The notes beneath the pieces were generated by a model. The model saw only the letters and a list, made by a program, of their open reading frames with translations. It was not told the DNA's origin and did not search any database. The position numbers and the translations under genes were made by a program. Shown here piece after piece: positions 34,194 through 45,079 of a DNA stretch of 64,000 bases (position 1 is its first letter; each line of letters starts with the position of its first letter). Location of the stretch: positions 47,285,627 through 47,349,626 of the forward strand of contig NW_020312817.1 of the NCBI RefSeq assembly GCF_003265705.1, given 5' to 3'. This stretch comes from Callorhinus ursinus. Taxonomy: Eukaryota; Chordata; Mammalia; Carnivora; Otariidae.

Positions 34194-35567
34194 AAAAAAA
34201 TAAACATAATCATAAAATAAATTATAGACTATGACAGAAGATAACAAATGTAGTGAATAAAAGCAAAAAGTAGAGCAGGGTAAAGATTTTTTTTTATATG
34301 GGTAGGGTGAGAAGTTTCTATTAAAACAATACTTAAAGGAACTGAGAACATTACCAGGCTTATAGCTGGGGTTGTCGGCAGAGAGAATGGCAAACACAAA
34401 AGCCCAGAGGCTGGAGAATGCTCCATTTAGCTGTAGAACTTTAAGAGGCAATTTGATAGAAATGAAACAGGAGCAAAGTAATAGTAGAGGAATGTTAACA
34501 GGGAACTGACCATAGAGGCCTTATAGGCATTGTGATTACCTTGCAGACAAGAAATGATGATAACTCAGACCCTGGTGTTAACGGTGTTGGTGGTAAAAGG
34601 CGTGAGGCTTGAGCTTTAACATAAATTGAAGATGGAGCTAACATGATTCCATATAATGGGCTGTCAAAGAAAGAAAGGATAATTTCAAAGTTTTTGTCTT
34701 GAACCATTAGAAACATAGTTTCCATTAACTGAGATGGAATGGATGCTGGTTAATTCAAGTTAGAGTAGAGCAGTGGTCAGAGTTCAGTTTCACAGAGGTC
34801 CAACTTGTGATGTCATATTTCCAAGTAGAGATGTCAAGATTTTAGGATACAGGCTTCTGGTGTTCCAGAATGACCTGAGGAAACCCATTATAGATTCTTT
34901 AGCATATGGAAGGGACTTAAAGCTAGAGATGGGATATGTACAAAGGTGGGAGTGTAGACTGAGAAAGGGGATCAGGACTGAGCCCTAGGGCAATCCATGA
35001 TAAAGAAGAGGTTAGGGAAGAGAGGGAGTGGGCAAAAGATTGAAACAAGCAGCCAGTTTGAAGACAGAATTATAGAAGTCAATTGCAGACCACATTTCAA
35101 GTAAAAGAGGGTGATCAACCCTTTCAAATGGTGCTAATTGGTCAAGTAAAAAATCGAAGTGAGAGGTCAATATTGAATTTAGCAATGTAGGGCCACTGTC
35201 AAAGACTTTGACGGGAGCAATTTTAGAGACTTGTGGGCGAAATCCTAATGGGAATGGGTTTAGAAAGATTGGTAACTAAAAAACTGAAGTGAATATAAAC
35301 TCTTTTGAAGAAATTTATTGAAAAAGAGAGCAAAGAAATATAATATTTTTAAAGTGCATTTGAAAATATATTTGTATGTAAAATGCATATTGAAGATAAA
35401 CTTAAAATTGTTTCTGATATAGGAATTATATGGAAATATTTCAAAAAATTTGGGACATACAGAAAACTAGAAAGAAGAAAGTAAAAGAATAGAAATTGAG
35501 ACCATCATTATTCTAGCACTCCATAAATAGTACTTTTGTAACTTTTGGTTAATAATTATAAAGCTTC

Positions 35568-35774
35568 TGGACACCTGGGTGGCTCAGTCAGTTAAGCATC
35601 TGCCTTTGGCTCAGGTCATGATCCCAGGGTCCTGGAATCGAGTCCCGCATTGGGCTCCTTGCTTAGCAGGGAGCCTGCTTCTCCCTCTACTCTGCCCCCC
35701 CCCCCACCCCCGGCTTGTGCTTGCGCTCTCTCTCTCTCTGTGTCAAAATAAATAAATAAAATCTTTAAAAAAAT
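35568..35774 (+). mobile_element. Can-SINE, plus strand, with a C-run
   Basis: Head GGACACCTGGGTGGCTCAGT, B-box region TGGAATCGAGTCCC, tail AAATAAATAAATAAAATC. A C-rich tract at about 35695-35711 interrupts the CT-rich middle. Target-site duplication with one mismatch: ATTATAAAGCTTC (35555-35567) and ATTATCAAGCTTC (35775-35787). Confidence 0.96.
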
Positions 35775-35814
35775 ATTATCAAGCTTCAAGGGACAGCAAG
35801 ACCAGATGTCAGAA

Positions 35815-36025
35815 TTCTTTTGTCTGTAAAAATGATTATCCTAATTATTTTAAGCTTGCAGGTCATGCAGTCTGCCCCAACTACTCAATTCTGCAGTGGC
35901 GAAAGCAGCCACAAAGAATATGCAAACCAATAAGCAAAGCTGTGTTCTAATAAAACTATGTTTACCAAAACAGGCATTGAGCCCTATTGAGCCTGCAGGG
36001 CATAGTTCGCTAGTCCCTGTGCAAG
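35815..36025 (+). mobile_element. hAT-Charlie-type transposon (MER1/MER3-like), copy 2
   Basis: GCAGGTCATGCAGTCTGCCC, CAACTACTCAATTCTGCAG, GCGAAAGCAGCCACAAAGAA, CTGTGTTCTAATAAAACTAT and GTTTACCAAAACAGGC match the same element as at 24985-25197, and this copy keeps the GCGAAAGCAGCC part better. Confidence 0.85.
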
Positions 36026-36069
36026 ACGGTCATGGCATTTAAGATTCCGGCCCCTAGCTTTAACTCCAT

Positions 36070-36096
36070 AAACAAACAAACAAACAAACAAACAAA
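36070..36096 (+). repeat. (AAAC)n microsatellite
   Basis: About six and a half AAAC units, perfect. Confidence 0.93.
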
Positions 36097-36194
36097 AATT
36101 TGAAATGTTTGATATTTGTAAACTTCAAATCCATAACTGACAGAAAAGATGGTTTTCCTTTCATCAATGTGTTTCTCTATATTTATAACATATT

Positions 36195-37015
36195 TTAAAG
36201 CATTTCCCTGGACAACAAAGAATGATGAGAATGTTGGTGGGAATGTAAATTGGAGAAGCCACTATTGAAAATAACGTAAAGTTTGTTTAAAAAATTAAAG
36301 AGAGAATTACCATTTGAACCAGCAACCCCTCTTTTGGGTATATATCCAAAGGAATTAAAATCTGATTTCAAAGAGATATCTACACTCCCATTTGCATCGT
36401 GACATTATTTGCAATAGCCAAGATACGGAAGCAATCTAACTGTCCATCCACAGATGAATGGATAAGGAAAATACGTTTTATTGGTAAACAGAAGTATTCT
36501 TCAGCCTTAAGAAAGGAGTTCTGCCATCTACAATGACATGGATGGAACTGGAGGACATTATGCTGAGTGAAATAAGCCAGACACAAAGAGAAATTTACTG
36601 CATGGTCTCATTTATATATGGAATCTAAAAGAGTCAAGCACATAGAAACAGAGAAAGGTGTTTGTCAGGGACTTGGGTGAGGGGAAAGTGAGGAGGTGCT
36701 GGTCGAGGGTACAAAGTTTCAGTTATGTAAAATAAATAAATTTTGGAAATCTGTATAACATAAGGCCTATAATTACCAATACTATATTGTATACTTAAAA
36801 AATTGCTGAGAGTATAAATCTCATATTAAGTACTCTTACCACAAAAGAAAAAAAGGGAGCAGGGACTTTTAGAGGTAATGGGTAAGTTTATAGCATTGAT
36901 AGTGATATTGGTTTCACAGGTATATATTTATCTCTAAACACAAGGAGTTGTATACATTAAATATCCACAGCTTTTTGTATGTCAATCATACTTGAACAAA
37001 GCAGTTAAAAATTTC
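36195..37015 (+). mobile_element. L1 3' end with ORF2 C-terminal remnant, plus strand
   Basis: GAATGTTGGTGGGAATGTAA, ATTACCATTTGAACCAGCAA, TTGGGTATATATCCAAAGGA and CAGATGAATGGATAAGGAAA are ORF2 landmarks. At 36535-36600 the frame still reads TWMELEDIMLSEISQTQ, the conserved ORF2 C-terminus. The 3' UTR follows, with GTATGTCAATCATACTTGAA and AAGCAGTTAAAAA at its end. 5'-truncated; broken by frameshifts and a lost reading frame upstream. Better preserved than the L1 at 19.8 kb. Confidence 0.95.
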
Positions 37016-37385
37016 TCTAGTTAGAGGCAACTTTAACAGGAGTCTGTACATGTTTTCCTAGCCTTTTAGCTTGTTATACAAGGTTTACCACTGAACTCTA
37101 CAGATATCAGATCATCAGATTTTTTCCAAAGTCTCTAAAGATAAGTAGCTCTCTAAATTAATGGCAATTGTTTTACCATATATCATGACAGCTCATCCAT
37201 ACGAAAGACTTTCTGACTTGCTAAGTTAATAAAATATTGATTAGAAAAAATAGATAGTTTATTATAAATGACGAACAAGGCCAGCTCAGGCAACATTGTT
37301 ACACTATTCTGCTTTGTTACTAGTTCCTCTGTCATTTGACATTTACAGGACCACAGAGGAGTGCACTGGGAGATATAGATGATGC

Positions 37386-37409
37386 AGATGGATGGATGGA
37401 TAGATAGAT

Positions 37410-37452
<43 letters not shown>

Positions 37453-37476
37453 GATAGATAGATAGTAGATAGATAG
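37386..37476 (+). repeat. GGAT/GATA compound microsatellite
   Basis: Three or four GGAT units lead into about 17 GATA units with two GATGATA interruptions. It directly borders the solo LTR at 37483-37857. Confidence 0.94.
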
Positions 37477-37482
37477 GAATAT

Positions 37483-37857
37483 TGTTGACTTTAAAAGAAG
37501 AGCCAGCTATTTTACCAGCAAAATGGATTTATTCTGGAATAGCAGACGAATTGCAACTTGGGACTCACAAAATATGGTGAACCATAGGCAAATTCAGAGA
37601 ACACAGGAAAGGGGCTTGCTTTTATTGTGGGAAAGGGGAAGCTGAGAGGGGCTGTTTCTGCCAATTTCAGGGTGGAGGCAGCTTTTCACTGGCTGGGCTG
37701 TTGCTAGGCAAGGAGAAATTCTTCCCTCCTGGAGTAAGTAAAAAAAGCTTCTCTTCCTGTTGGGGAATGCCAGGTATGCTTCTTACTGGTACGAGAGCCC
37801 CCCCTTCAGGATTCCCCAACTCCATTTTATGTGAGGCTTCCTTTATTTATTTTCACA
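37483..37857 (-). mobile_element. Probable solo ERV LTR (ERV1-like), minus strand
   Basis: Read on the minus strand the block begins TGTGAAAATAAATAAAGG and ends AAAGTCAACA, that is TG..CA. It is flanked by ATAT at 37479-37482 and ATAT at 37858-37861, a 4-bp duplication as expected for ERV1-type integration. Inside are an AATAAAAG TATA-like box (about 37618-37626), then AATAAA (37528-37533), a spacing that suits promoter and poly(A) signal of an LTR. No internal viral sequence adjoins it, so it would be a solo LTR left by recombination. The 4-bp duplication alone is weak evidence because the surroundings are AT-rich. Confidence 0.6.
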
Positions 37858-37982
37858 ATATGTATAAGAATATATACATAAAATATTATGTATAACATAT
37901 ACATACTATATAAAAAATACATATATATCGTCTTTCATAAGAAAATTCTTTTTCCTTGTTCTTGTTTTAAAAGCACCTGGAT

Positions 37983-38185
37983 CAGGCTCCTGGGTGGCTC
38001 AGTCGTTAAGTGTCTGCCTTCAGCTCAGGTCATGATCCCAGGGTCCTGGGATGGAGTCCCACATTGGGCTCCCTGCTCTGCGGGAAGCCTGTTTCTCCCT
38101 CTCCCACTCCCCCTGCTTGTGTTCCCTCTCTCACTGTCTCTCTCTCTGTTGGAAAAAATAAATAAAAATATTTTAAAAAATAAAT
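37983..38185 (+). mobile_element. Can-SINE, plus strand
   Basis: Head CAGGCTCCTGGGTGGCTCAG, middle CTTTTTCTCCC-like CT tract with CCCACTCCCCCTGCTTGTG, tail AAAATAAATAAAAATATT. The target-site duplication is a perfect 14-mer, AAAAGCACCTGGAT, at 37969-37982 and 38186-38199. Confidence 0.97.
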
Positions 38186-38199
38186 AAAAGCACCTGGAT

Positions 38200-38811
38200 A
38201 TGAAAAGAAAATAATGACATAAGAAGCTAATACTTAGAACTAATTCAACATTGCCAGTTCCTGTTGGATCAGTTTGCAGCAGATACAGAGATATTAAATG
38301 AAAGAATTCTTAAAGAAATCTCAGATGGTTCTTGGGTATATATAGCAACAACAAAAACTGTTAATCTCAGGGTTACTCACTCACTGCCTTATAACAAAAG
38401 GTAAACATGTAAAATCACAAAGAAAATCTTGATTTTAGACAATCAAAAGATTAGCTCAACTGTTTCAAAAAGGAAGTGAAATCTGTAGTTCATGAACTAT
38501 AAGGATTGGGAAAATGGGATGAGAAAGCCTCCTGACGAAAATGGAAAGAAGCAAATCATTTTACTTATTTGTGTTTCTCTGTCTTCACTTAAAAATTCAG
38601 TGCTTCCTTTGTTACAGAGGGCTGTGAAGATTAATTATTTGACATGTACTAAGTACTACAAATGTGCTCCATGTAACTTTCTCATTAATCAAAATGCAAG
38701 GTCTTTCGATCTTGGTCAATGTATTGTTTTAGAGGCTACTGAGTACATTCTACACATATAAAGGCACACAAAGAAACTTGTTTTTTACTCCCCAAAACCA
38801 TACTCTGGATT
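38200..38811. other. Unassigned AT-rich stretch
   Basis: No repeat recognised. An 89-codon plus-strand frame at 38492-38761 has no domain I know. Confidence 0.35.
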
Positions 38812-39205
38812 TTTATTAGGGTGATCACCCATCACTCCCAGTCTTTATAATCTCACAGAAGCCATGTTTATGCTACTCGTAGTCCTTCTGGATCTTGTAC
38901 ATTGGAGTGGTCTCAGAAAGTTCCAAGATCGTGGCCTGTGCCTGGGGTATACAGGCGAGAAGGATCTTTTGTAGTTTGAGTTTTCCACTCTGGCCCACAG
39001 GCAGTTCTGGAGAGTTAGAAATATCTAATATCTATGTCTCATGTTATATCAGAATTTTCCAAAGTTTCTGACCTAATTCCATGGTTCCTGGAAGAACTGG
39101 AAAACATCCCTGATATGTTTCATCTGTGGCATCTCTTAGGATGTAGTAGTAAGACTTATCATATTCCTACACTGGAAATAAGCTAGTACTGGCCACATTT
39201 CCTCA
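38812..39205 (-). pseudogene. Probable processed pseudogene of an unidentified gene
   Basis: On the minus strand one frame (39202 down to 38873) reads about 110 codons that look coding but is broken by three in-frame stops: TAG at 39167-39169, TAA at 39044-39046 and TAG at 39032-39034. Coding-like pieces are KSYYYILRDATDETYQG, LPGTMELGQKLWKIL, SPELPVGQSGKLKLQ and LSETTPMYKIQKDYE. A final TAG at 38873-38875 is followed 55 bases on by AATAAA (38812-38817) and a short A-run, as in a reverse-transcribed mRNA 3' end. The last third is richer in G and C at third positions than the neighbourhood. I do not recognise the protein. Alternatives are a decayed transposon ORF or chance. The 5' end is not resolved. 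Confidence 0.42.
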
Positions 39206-39248
39206 TCTCACATTTTGAGGTTGATTATAGTTATTTAAGAAGTATTGG

Positions 39249-39457
39249 AGGCACCTGGGTGGTGTACTCAGTTAAGCGTCTGACTCTTGGTTTCAGGTCG
39301 GGTCATATTCTCAGGGTCGTGAGATTGAGCCCAGTTTTGGGCTCTGTACTCAGTGCAGAGATTCTCTCTCCTTCCTTTTGCCCCTCCCACGTGTGCTCTC
39401 GCTCTCTCTAAATAAATAAATAAAATAAATTTAAAAAAATAAAAAATCTTTAAAAAC
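39249..39457 (+). mobile_element. Can-SINE, plus strand
   Basis: Head AGGCACCTGGGTGGTGTACT, B-box region TGAGATTGAGCCC, a short CT-rich middle and a long A-rich tail with AAATAAATAAATAAAATAAA. Flanks AAGAAGTATTGG (39237-39248) and AAGAAGCATATGG (39458-39470) are an imperfect duplication. It separates the 5' side of the pseudogene at 38812-39205 from whatever lay upstream. Confidence 0.94.
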
Positions 39458-39831
39458 AAGAAGCATATGGATTTATGTCACAGTGGACTCTACCGCACAG
39501 TTTATTGATGCTTCTATTATAAGTGTGATAAAGTCACTTGCTACATGTTTGAAAAGAAGTCCTTATATTAAGCACATAAATCCATATAGCATTATGCTCT
39601 TTTCTATTTCCATAAATGTTTTTCATACTGTGATACATTCGGGATACATACCAACGCACAGGAAAATACATTATACTTTTCAGACCATCTGGGTACTAGT
39701 CAACAAATAATCTATTGGGGAAGAGAAGTGATTGCAGTAGTAGCAGGGCCTTAGAGTTGCTGCATTTTGTTGTTGCCCAACCTCACTGTCGTTTATTTCT
39801 CTCTTCATCGAGGGGAGAAAACCTGTTTCTT

Positions 39832-40019
39832 TTTTTTTTAAATTTTATTTATTTATTTGATAGAGAGAGAGTGAGAGCACAAGCTGGGAGACAGAGGGAG
39901 AGGGAGAAGCAGGCTCCTCGCTGAGCAGGGAGCCAGACATGGGACTCGATCCCAGGACTCTGGGATCATGACCTGAGCCGAAGGCAGCCACTTAACCAAC
40001 TGAGCCACCCAGGCGCCCC
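39832..40019 (-). mobile_element. Can-SINE, minus strand
   Basis: T-run, AAATTTTATTTATTTATTTG, GA-rich middle, then CTTAACCAACTGAGCCACCC and AGGCGCCCC. The target-site duplication is a perfect 16-mer, AGAAAACCTGTTTCTT, at 39816-39831 and 40020-40035. Confidence 0.97.
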
Positions 40020-40035
40020 AGAAAACCTGTTTCTT

Positions 40036-41945
40036 GAGTCAAGAGATAAACTGATGGAAATTTTGGTACTTTCAAATCTGTCATAGATCTAATAAGAAAA
40101 CACAGTCTATTTTCTTAAAGCCTCCTTTTACAGATAAAGTAGCCATTCATGAATAATTTAGACAATGATAGAGTTATCTCAATTTCATACAACTTAAAAC
40201 TAGCAAACATGGGCAATATAAATATTATGTTCATTTGTGTGATTTTTATCCTATCATTTCTACTAATGTAACATTTTAAGGTCATTTAGACACACATTCA
40301 ATGACATTACCCATGCTTCATTTCAATGTAGCAAAAAGAATTAATACTATCCCCCCAAGAAACAAAAAAATATTCATGCTCATTTGTTATAAATAAGCAA
40401 AAACACTACAGTGTATCCTTCTCATTATCATGACAGTTGTTACTATAATATCTGTTCTTTATGCACTGCTTGTTTTATTCTCCAGCTACACTTCAAGCAT
40501 TAGGAGAGTGACGGGGACTGAAACTATTATCCCATTTTTCAACTTGTGAATTAAATTACATTCCATTAGGAATTCATTTGATGAAATATTCTTTAAACTA
40601 TTTAAAATATACAAATACATTGCAGCCTGTGCATAATATGTATCACTATAAATTAAAGTAGTTAACTTCTCAAATTAAACCCAAGCACTGAAGGAATTTT
40701 TCTATCTTCCAAGGGCAGTGTGAGTTCTGGTAAGTATTGTAACTCGGTGACAAGCCATTTATGTTAGATGTGCTTCTAATTAATGTTTCCCCTCACTGCA
40801 GCATCTTTCTCTTTGAGGAATGGCTCTGTGAGAATGAAAATACCTTTTTGCTTTATGTAAATGTCAGAAGCCTCACTGATCAACATAGTGCTAGAAAAAC
40901 TTTCTGAAATATATGGGAACAGTTCTTGGAAAGGAATCTGTATCAGACTTGAGAATGACCCTCTGAGAGACCACCTTAACTTCTCATCCCACTGCATTGA
41001 AAACAAAGTTGAAAATTAGTTTCAAATTGTGACTCTTATCATGTTTGAATCCTATCTGCATATATGAGAGAACAACATACAACGCTTTTTATGACAAGTT
41101 TATAATGGTATCGTAAGTAGTATTTTGTGTTCTTGCCACCTTAGCCATATCCTCTTAGTCACTGCGAAACATGTCATGAATTTTTGTGAAATAAAAACTA
41201 AATATAAGCCCCAGGCTGTATTTAATCTGAAGAAATTTTAAAAAAATTAAAAGCTGATTTCCTTATCAAGTCTAATAAACTGACAGAGAATCTAGCTTAT
41301 TTGTAATTAAGCCTAACTTTTCTGTCAAACACTATTCTTTTAAAACTTCAGTCTCTGGTAAAGTTTGGGAAGGATAAGCTATCTATACTTTATCATGTTA
41401 GTTTGTTTCAATTTCAGATTTACCATGTATCGGCAGGGGCATCTCACCTATTCCCTACTCTGTAGGAAAGCTCACTAATAGTAATACGATATAATAAAAT
41501 AAATCCTTAATTTTGATGCAAGAATGTTGATTTGGTTTCCATAGTTTCTGCTTTAAACTGATAACTAGCTAGCAGTCTAGATATGTCATCACACATACTT
41601 TCACTGAAATACTGAAATGTAGAAAACAGCAAAATCTCATTAGGTTCTGAAAAAAACCAAACTTAAGTCAAACTTCTGCTGGTGTATTTGGTTTTGCTTT
41701 AAACTGTAACTTGATGGAACTTATTTGATTAACTTGAATGCTGGCTCACTTTTTCAATGCCAACTAGGCATTATAGGAAGATCCATTCTCAGCTTTTCCA
41801 CCTCTTAGTTTAGAAAGTCCCCATCTGTAACAAGTGACCTGCTATCATTCTAAAGTTTAGGGCTAATTTTTACGGCAGCCCTCCTTCCCTCTGTTCCAAG
41901 TCAGGACTTCTCTTTCCACTTCCAGTTGATGATATAATCCAGACA
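40036..41945. other. Unassigned AT-rich stretch
   Basis: A weak MIR-like word (ACTATTATCCCATTTTTCAA, about 40525) is too little to call. No coding feature. Confidence 0.4.
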
Positions 41946-42051
41946 TGGATGGATGGATGGATGGATGGATGGATGGATGGATGGATGGATGGATGGATGA
42001 ATGGGTGGATGGGTGGATGGATAGGTAGGTAAGTAGATACATAGGTAGATA
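41946..42051 (+). repeat. (TGGA)n microsatellite
   Basis: About thirteen perfect TGGA units to 41999, then a degenerate TGGG/TAGG tail to about 42051. The reverse strand reads as a His-Pro-Ser-Ile repeat, which is a frame artefact. Confidence 0.95.
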
Positions 42052-42539
42052 TCAACTGGATAGGACAAATTGAGGTAAGTGCAATCTTGGAAATTTAATC
42101 ACCAGAAATAAAGTACTATTGGCTTAAAAACAGCAATAATAAGTCCAGGAATGAAGAATATTTAGCCTTGAGTTTCTGTAATTCCAAGCAGTAGGGAAAG
42201 AGAGCATGCCGTTTTATTACTGCTAATTCCCACATGATAAAGTCAATTTCAACAGTGGGAAGTATTCAAGGAACTGTGAACAAAAATACACTTTCCAGCA
42301 GCAAATTTGAACCAGGCCCAAGGACACAGATTGTATGAACAAATGCAAATCACACACCAACAGTGTTAACAAAGGTTGGTTAGAAATGGATCATCTATGT
42401 TTGAATACAGTATAAATGTTGAGATGATAAGACAACAAGACAAAATGAAAGGAGAATCAGATAAAGGTGAATTTGGGGAAACTAAAATATGCATTAGAAC
42501 ACTTATTGAAAAAAAAGAACATTTAAAATTGCATTGAAG

Positions 42540-42727
42540 GTGACGCCTGGGTGACTCAGTTGGTTAAACGTCTGCTTTCTCCTCAGGTCATGATCCCAGG
42601 GTCCTGGGATGGAGCCCCGCATCAGGCTCCCTGCTCAGCGGGGAGCCTGCTTCTCCCTCTCCCTGCTGCTCCTCCTGCTTGTGCACTCTATCTCTCTCTG
42701 TCAAATAAATAAAAAATGTTTTTCTAA
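42540..42727 (+). mobile_element. Can-SINE, plus strand
   Basis: Head GTGACGCCTGGGTGACTCAG; B box GGGATGGAGCCCC; tail AAATAAATAAAAAATG. Target-site duplication of 15 bases with one mismatch: AAAATTGCATTGAAG (42525-42539) and AAAATTGCATTGGAG (42728-42742). Confidence 0.96.
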
Positions 42728-42742
42728 AAAATTGCATTGGAG

Positions 42743-43726
42743 ATAATGAAAGATAAAATAGACACAATATTGAGCTATTGATATGAATGGCAAAGGTTTT
42801 ATAGAGGTTTTCATATTGGAAGAGAAGTACTGATGTACACATGGTAAGATAGCCATAAGAAAAATAATGTAGAGCTAGTTAAGAACATATTTCTCACAAA
42901 TATGAATGGTAAGATCATTTATATTGAACAAAATGCTCCTGGCTGAAAAAAAAGACAAGAATTACACAAAAAATGGTTCATGAGATTCCTAGAAAAAAAA
43001 TCTTTGCTGAAGGTCACATATTTAGCCATGGCTAATTTTTAGTTATTGTAAAAAGAAAAAAAAACATATAAATACAGGCAGAAAGAGACAAATGATATAT
43101 TAAAAAAACAATTTTATAACATGAAACTAGAATCAGTATTTTCCCACAATATTACACATTTATTCCTTCATACTGTCCTTTTACAATGGATTTAAAGTTC
43201 AATGAGAAAAGGAAATCAAAACTAAAAATCAATTTTTAGTGTAAAAAGATTGATACTCATATACTGGGATTCAGTCTCCAGGGAAGAATAAGAAATGCTA
43301 ATGATTATGGGACATAATATTGGAAACATGTTCATAGAATGTATTATAGCATAGAAATGAAGTACATAAGGGCAAGGAGAGTGCTAATAAAATGACCATG
43401 TTAAACAACTTTACATTCTCTATAATGTTATATTCTATGTATAATTTATAAAAATATATTAAAAAGACTATATGACTAGAAGACTATGCACCAAAATTTT
43501 ACACTAGGTGAAAAGAATTGGGTAGTTTTCAATTTATGGCTTATTTTACTAAATTGTTTTGCAATAACTATGTCATATTTCATAATAAAATTAAATAATA
43601 TTGATTGTTAATGGCATGAAATATTTATAACATAATATCATAAAATTGTATGAATACGTAAACTATAATGTATTGGTGGGAAAAACCACTTGAGATACCC
43701 ACCAAAATTTTAATAGTAGTTGCTTC
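42743..43726. other. Unassigned AT-rich stretch
   Basis: Extremely AT-rich; no feature could be supported. Confidence 0.4.
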
Positions 43727-43886
43727 TAAGTCAGTGTTTTGCAAGCCATAATGTGCACATTAATCACTGGGGATCTTGTTTAAAAACAGATTGCGATTTT
43801 GCTAGTTCGGGATGTAGACTGATATGCATGCCTAACAATTTCCCAGGAGATGCTGATGCTGCTATTCTGAGCACCACACTGCAGGA
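43727..43886 (+). mobile_element. hAT-Charlie-type transposon (MER20/MER5-like)
   Basis: TCAGTGTTTTGCAAGCCATA, TGCACATTAATCACTGGGGA, TCTTGTTTAAAAACAGATTG, CCTAACAATTTCCCAGGAGA and TGCTGATGCTGCTATTCTGA follow an element of the CAGTGGTTCTCAA..GAGAACCACTG kind. The terminal repeats are decayed. Non-autonomous; the 75-codon frame across it is not a gene. Confidence 0.8.
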
Positions 43887-44836
43887 AGCAAGGACTTATA
43901 TACTTAAGGATAATATTCCTGTTTCTTTACGCTATTCTGTGTTATAAAACTTTTCAGTAATAAATAAAATTTTATATATTAAATTTATATTTAAGTTCAT
44001 TATAAAAAATGATTACATAATGAAATTTAAACCAGAATATTTGTGATCCATTTTCTTTGCCCTCCCTTAGAATCTTTAGTGCAGACCAGTAGTGGTTGTT
44101 TCTGTCCTAACAAACCATCATTTTCCAAAATCTTCTATTATGACCTGACAAACACAAGTAGCAGGGTGACTTAGAAAATCATAAACTTTGGAGACTGTGG
44201 AAGGGGTTGGTAAAGCAGTCTTTGGTAAACCACAAGGGATTTGTAATCTTAAAAATCATATGCTCCAAATCTTTGGATTCATCTATTTTGAAATCAAATA
44301 TATTAATGTGTTTAGGCCATTAGTTGTTTTCAGGGAAATAATGCCTCGATTATGAGGAAAAACTTACTGAATAATTGGTTTATAACTATGGCAACATAAG
44401 TCAGCTGGGTATTCAGCTAAAGTCCACTCAGTGGGAAGATATTAACCTATAATTTTTAAATATAGTTTGTATTGTAATTAGTTGATTTAATTTTTTCTAT
44501 TGTTATTCTGTTGACAGGAGCCGTTCGGTACTAATCTGATGTTTTTAAACTGATGGCATGGAATAGAAAGTTTTGAATCTTTAAAACATTTTTACAACTC
44601 TAAGTTTTCCAGAGAAGGCAAAATGAAGTGACAATTTTTGAGGGGTTAGCTAGAGGAGAAAAGCAATCACATAGGTCAGTGATATGAACTAAAATGAAAA
44701 AGTAATACCAAGTTAAAATTTCAAATGCCTGTCAGTTCTCAGACTCTGAATCACCAACCCAGCCCAGTGCTGCCTGGGATATAGTATCGGAGGCACATAC
44801 ACAAAGTTTAGACACCAGCCGCTTCCACTTTGTTTT
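43887..44836. other. Unassigned stretch
   Basis: No repeat family or coding pattern recognised. Confidence 0.4.
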
Positions 44837-44854
44837 ACAAATGTTAGATTTTGG

Positions 44855-45061
44855 GGGCGCCTGGGTAGCTCAGTCGTTGGGCATCTGCCTTCAGCTCAGG
44901 TCATGATCCCAGGGTCCTGGGATCGAGCCCCGCATTGGGCTCTCTGCTCGGCAGGAAGCCTGCTTCTCCCTCTCCCACTCTCCCTGCTTGTGTTCCCTCT
45001 CTCGCTGTCTCTCTCTCTGTTAAAAAATAAATTAAAAAATCTTTAAAAAAAAACCAAACAA
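44855..45061 (+). mobile_element. Can-SINE, plus strand, 18-bp target-site duplication
   Basis: Head GGGCGCCTGGGTAGCTCAGT, B box GGGATCGAGCCCC and middle TCTCCCTCTCCCACTCTCCC are close to what I take as the arctoid consensus. The target-site duplication is a perfect 18-mer, ACAAATGTTAGATTTTGG, at 44837-44854 and 45062-45079. By these signs one of the youngest insertions in the window. Confidence 0.98.
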
Positions 45062-45079
45062 ACAAATGTTAGATTTTGG

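Larger units (their letters stand above)
33722..35345 (+). mobile_element. Old L1M-like repeat, copy B, interrupted by two Can-SINEs
   Basis: Landmarks, in order: AAGTGCTAGGAATGCATCAG, AGGAGAGACAGATAATAAA (before the SINEs), AGCAGGGTAAAG, AGAGGCCTTATAGGCATTGT, GCTAACATGATTCCATATAA, AAGTTTTTGTCTTGAACC, CAAGTAGAGATGTCAAGATT, ATCAGGACTGAGCCCTAGGG, GGGTGATCAACCCTTTCAAA and TGTGGGCGAAATCCTAATGG. They follow one long mammalian repeat that I link to old L1M/L1ME LINEs. This is the most complete copy here. The protein-like frames inside it are chance. Confidence 0.6.

Noticed and set aside
34011..34451. 146-codon minus-strand open frame, the longest in the window
   Set aside because: Its C-terminal third is the reverse strand of a Can-SINE (words such as ERETQREREHKQGEWEREKQ recur in other SINE copies), and the remainder lies in an old repeat.
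37386..37476. GATA array considered as CRISPR-like repeats
   Set aside because: Tetranucleotide tandem without spacers; an ordinary vertebrate microsatellite. The same holds for 33663-33718 and 41946-42051.
41870..42055. Minus-strand protein with His-Pro-Ser-Ile repeats
   Set aside because: Translation of the TGGA microsatellite.
44855..44935. tRNA-like heads of Can-SINEs as possible tRNA-Lys genes
   Set aside because: A and B boxes are present but the sequence does not fold as a full tRNA and is followed by the SINE body, CT stretch and AATAAA tail.
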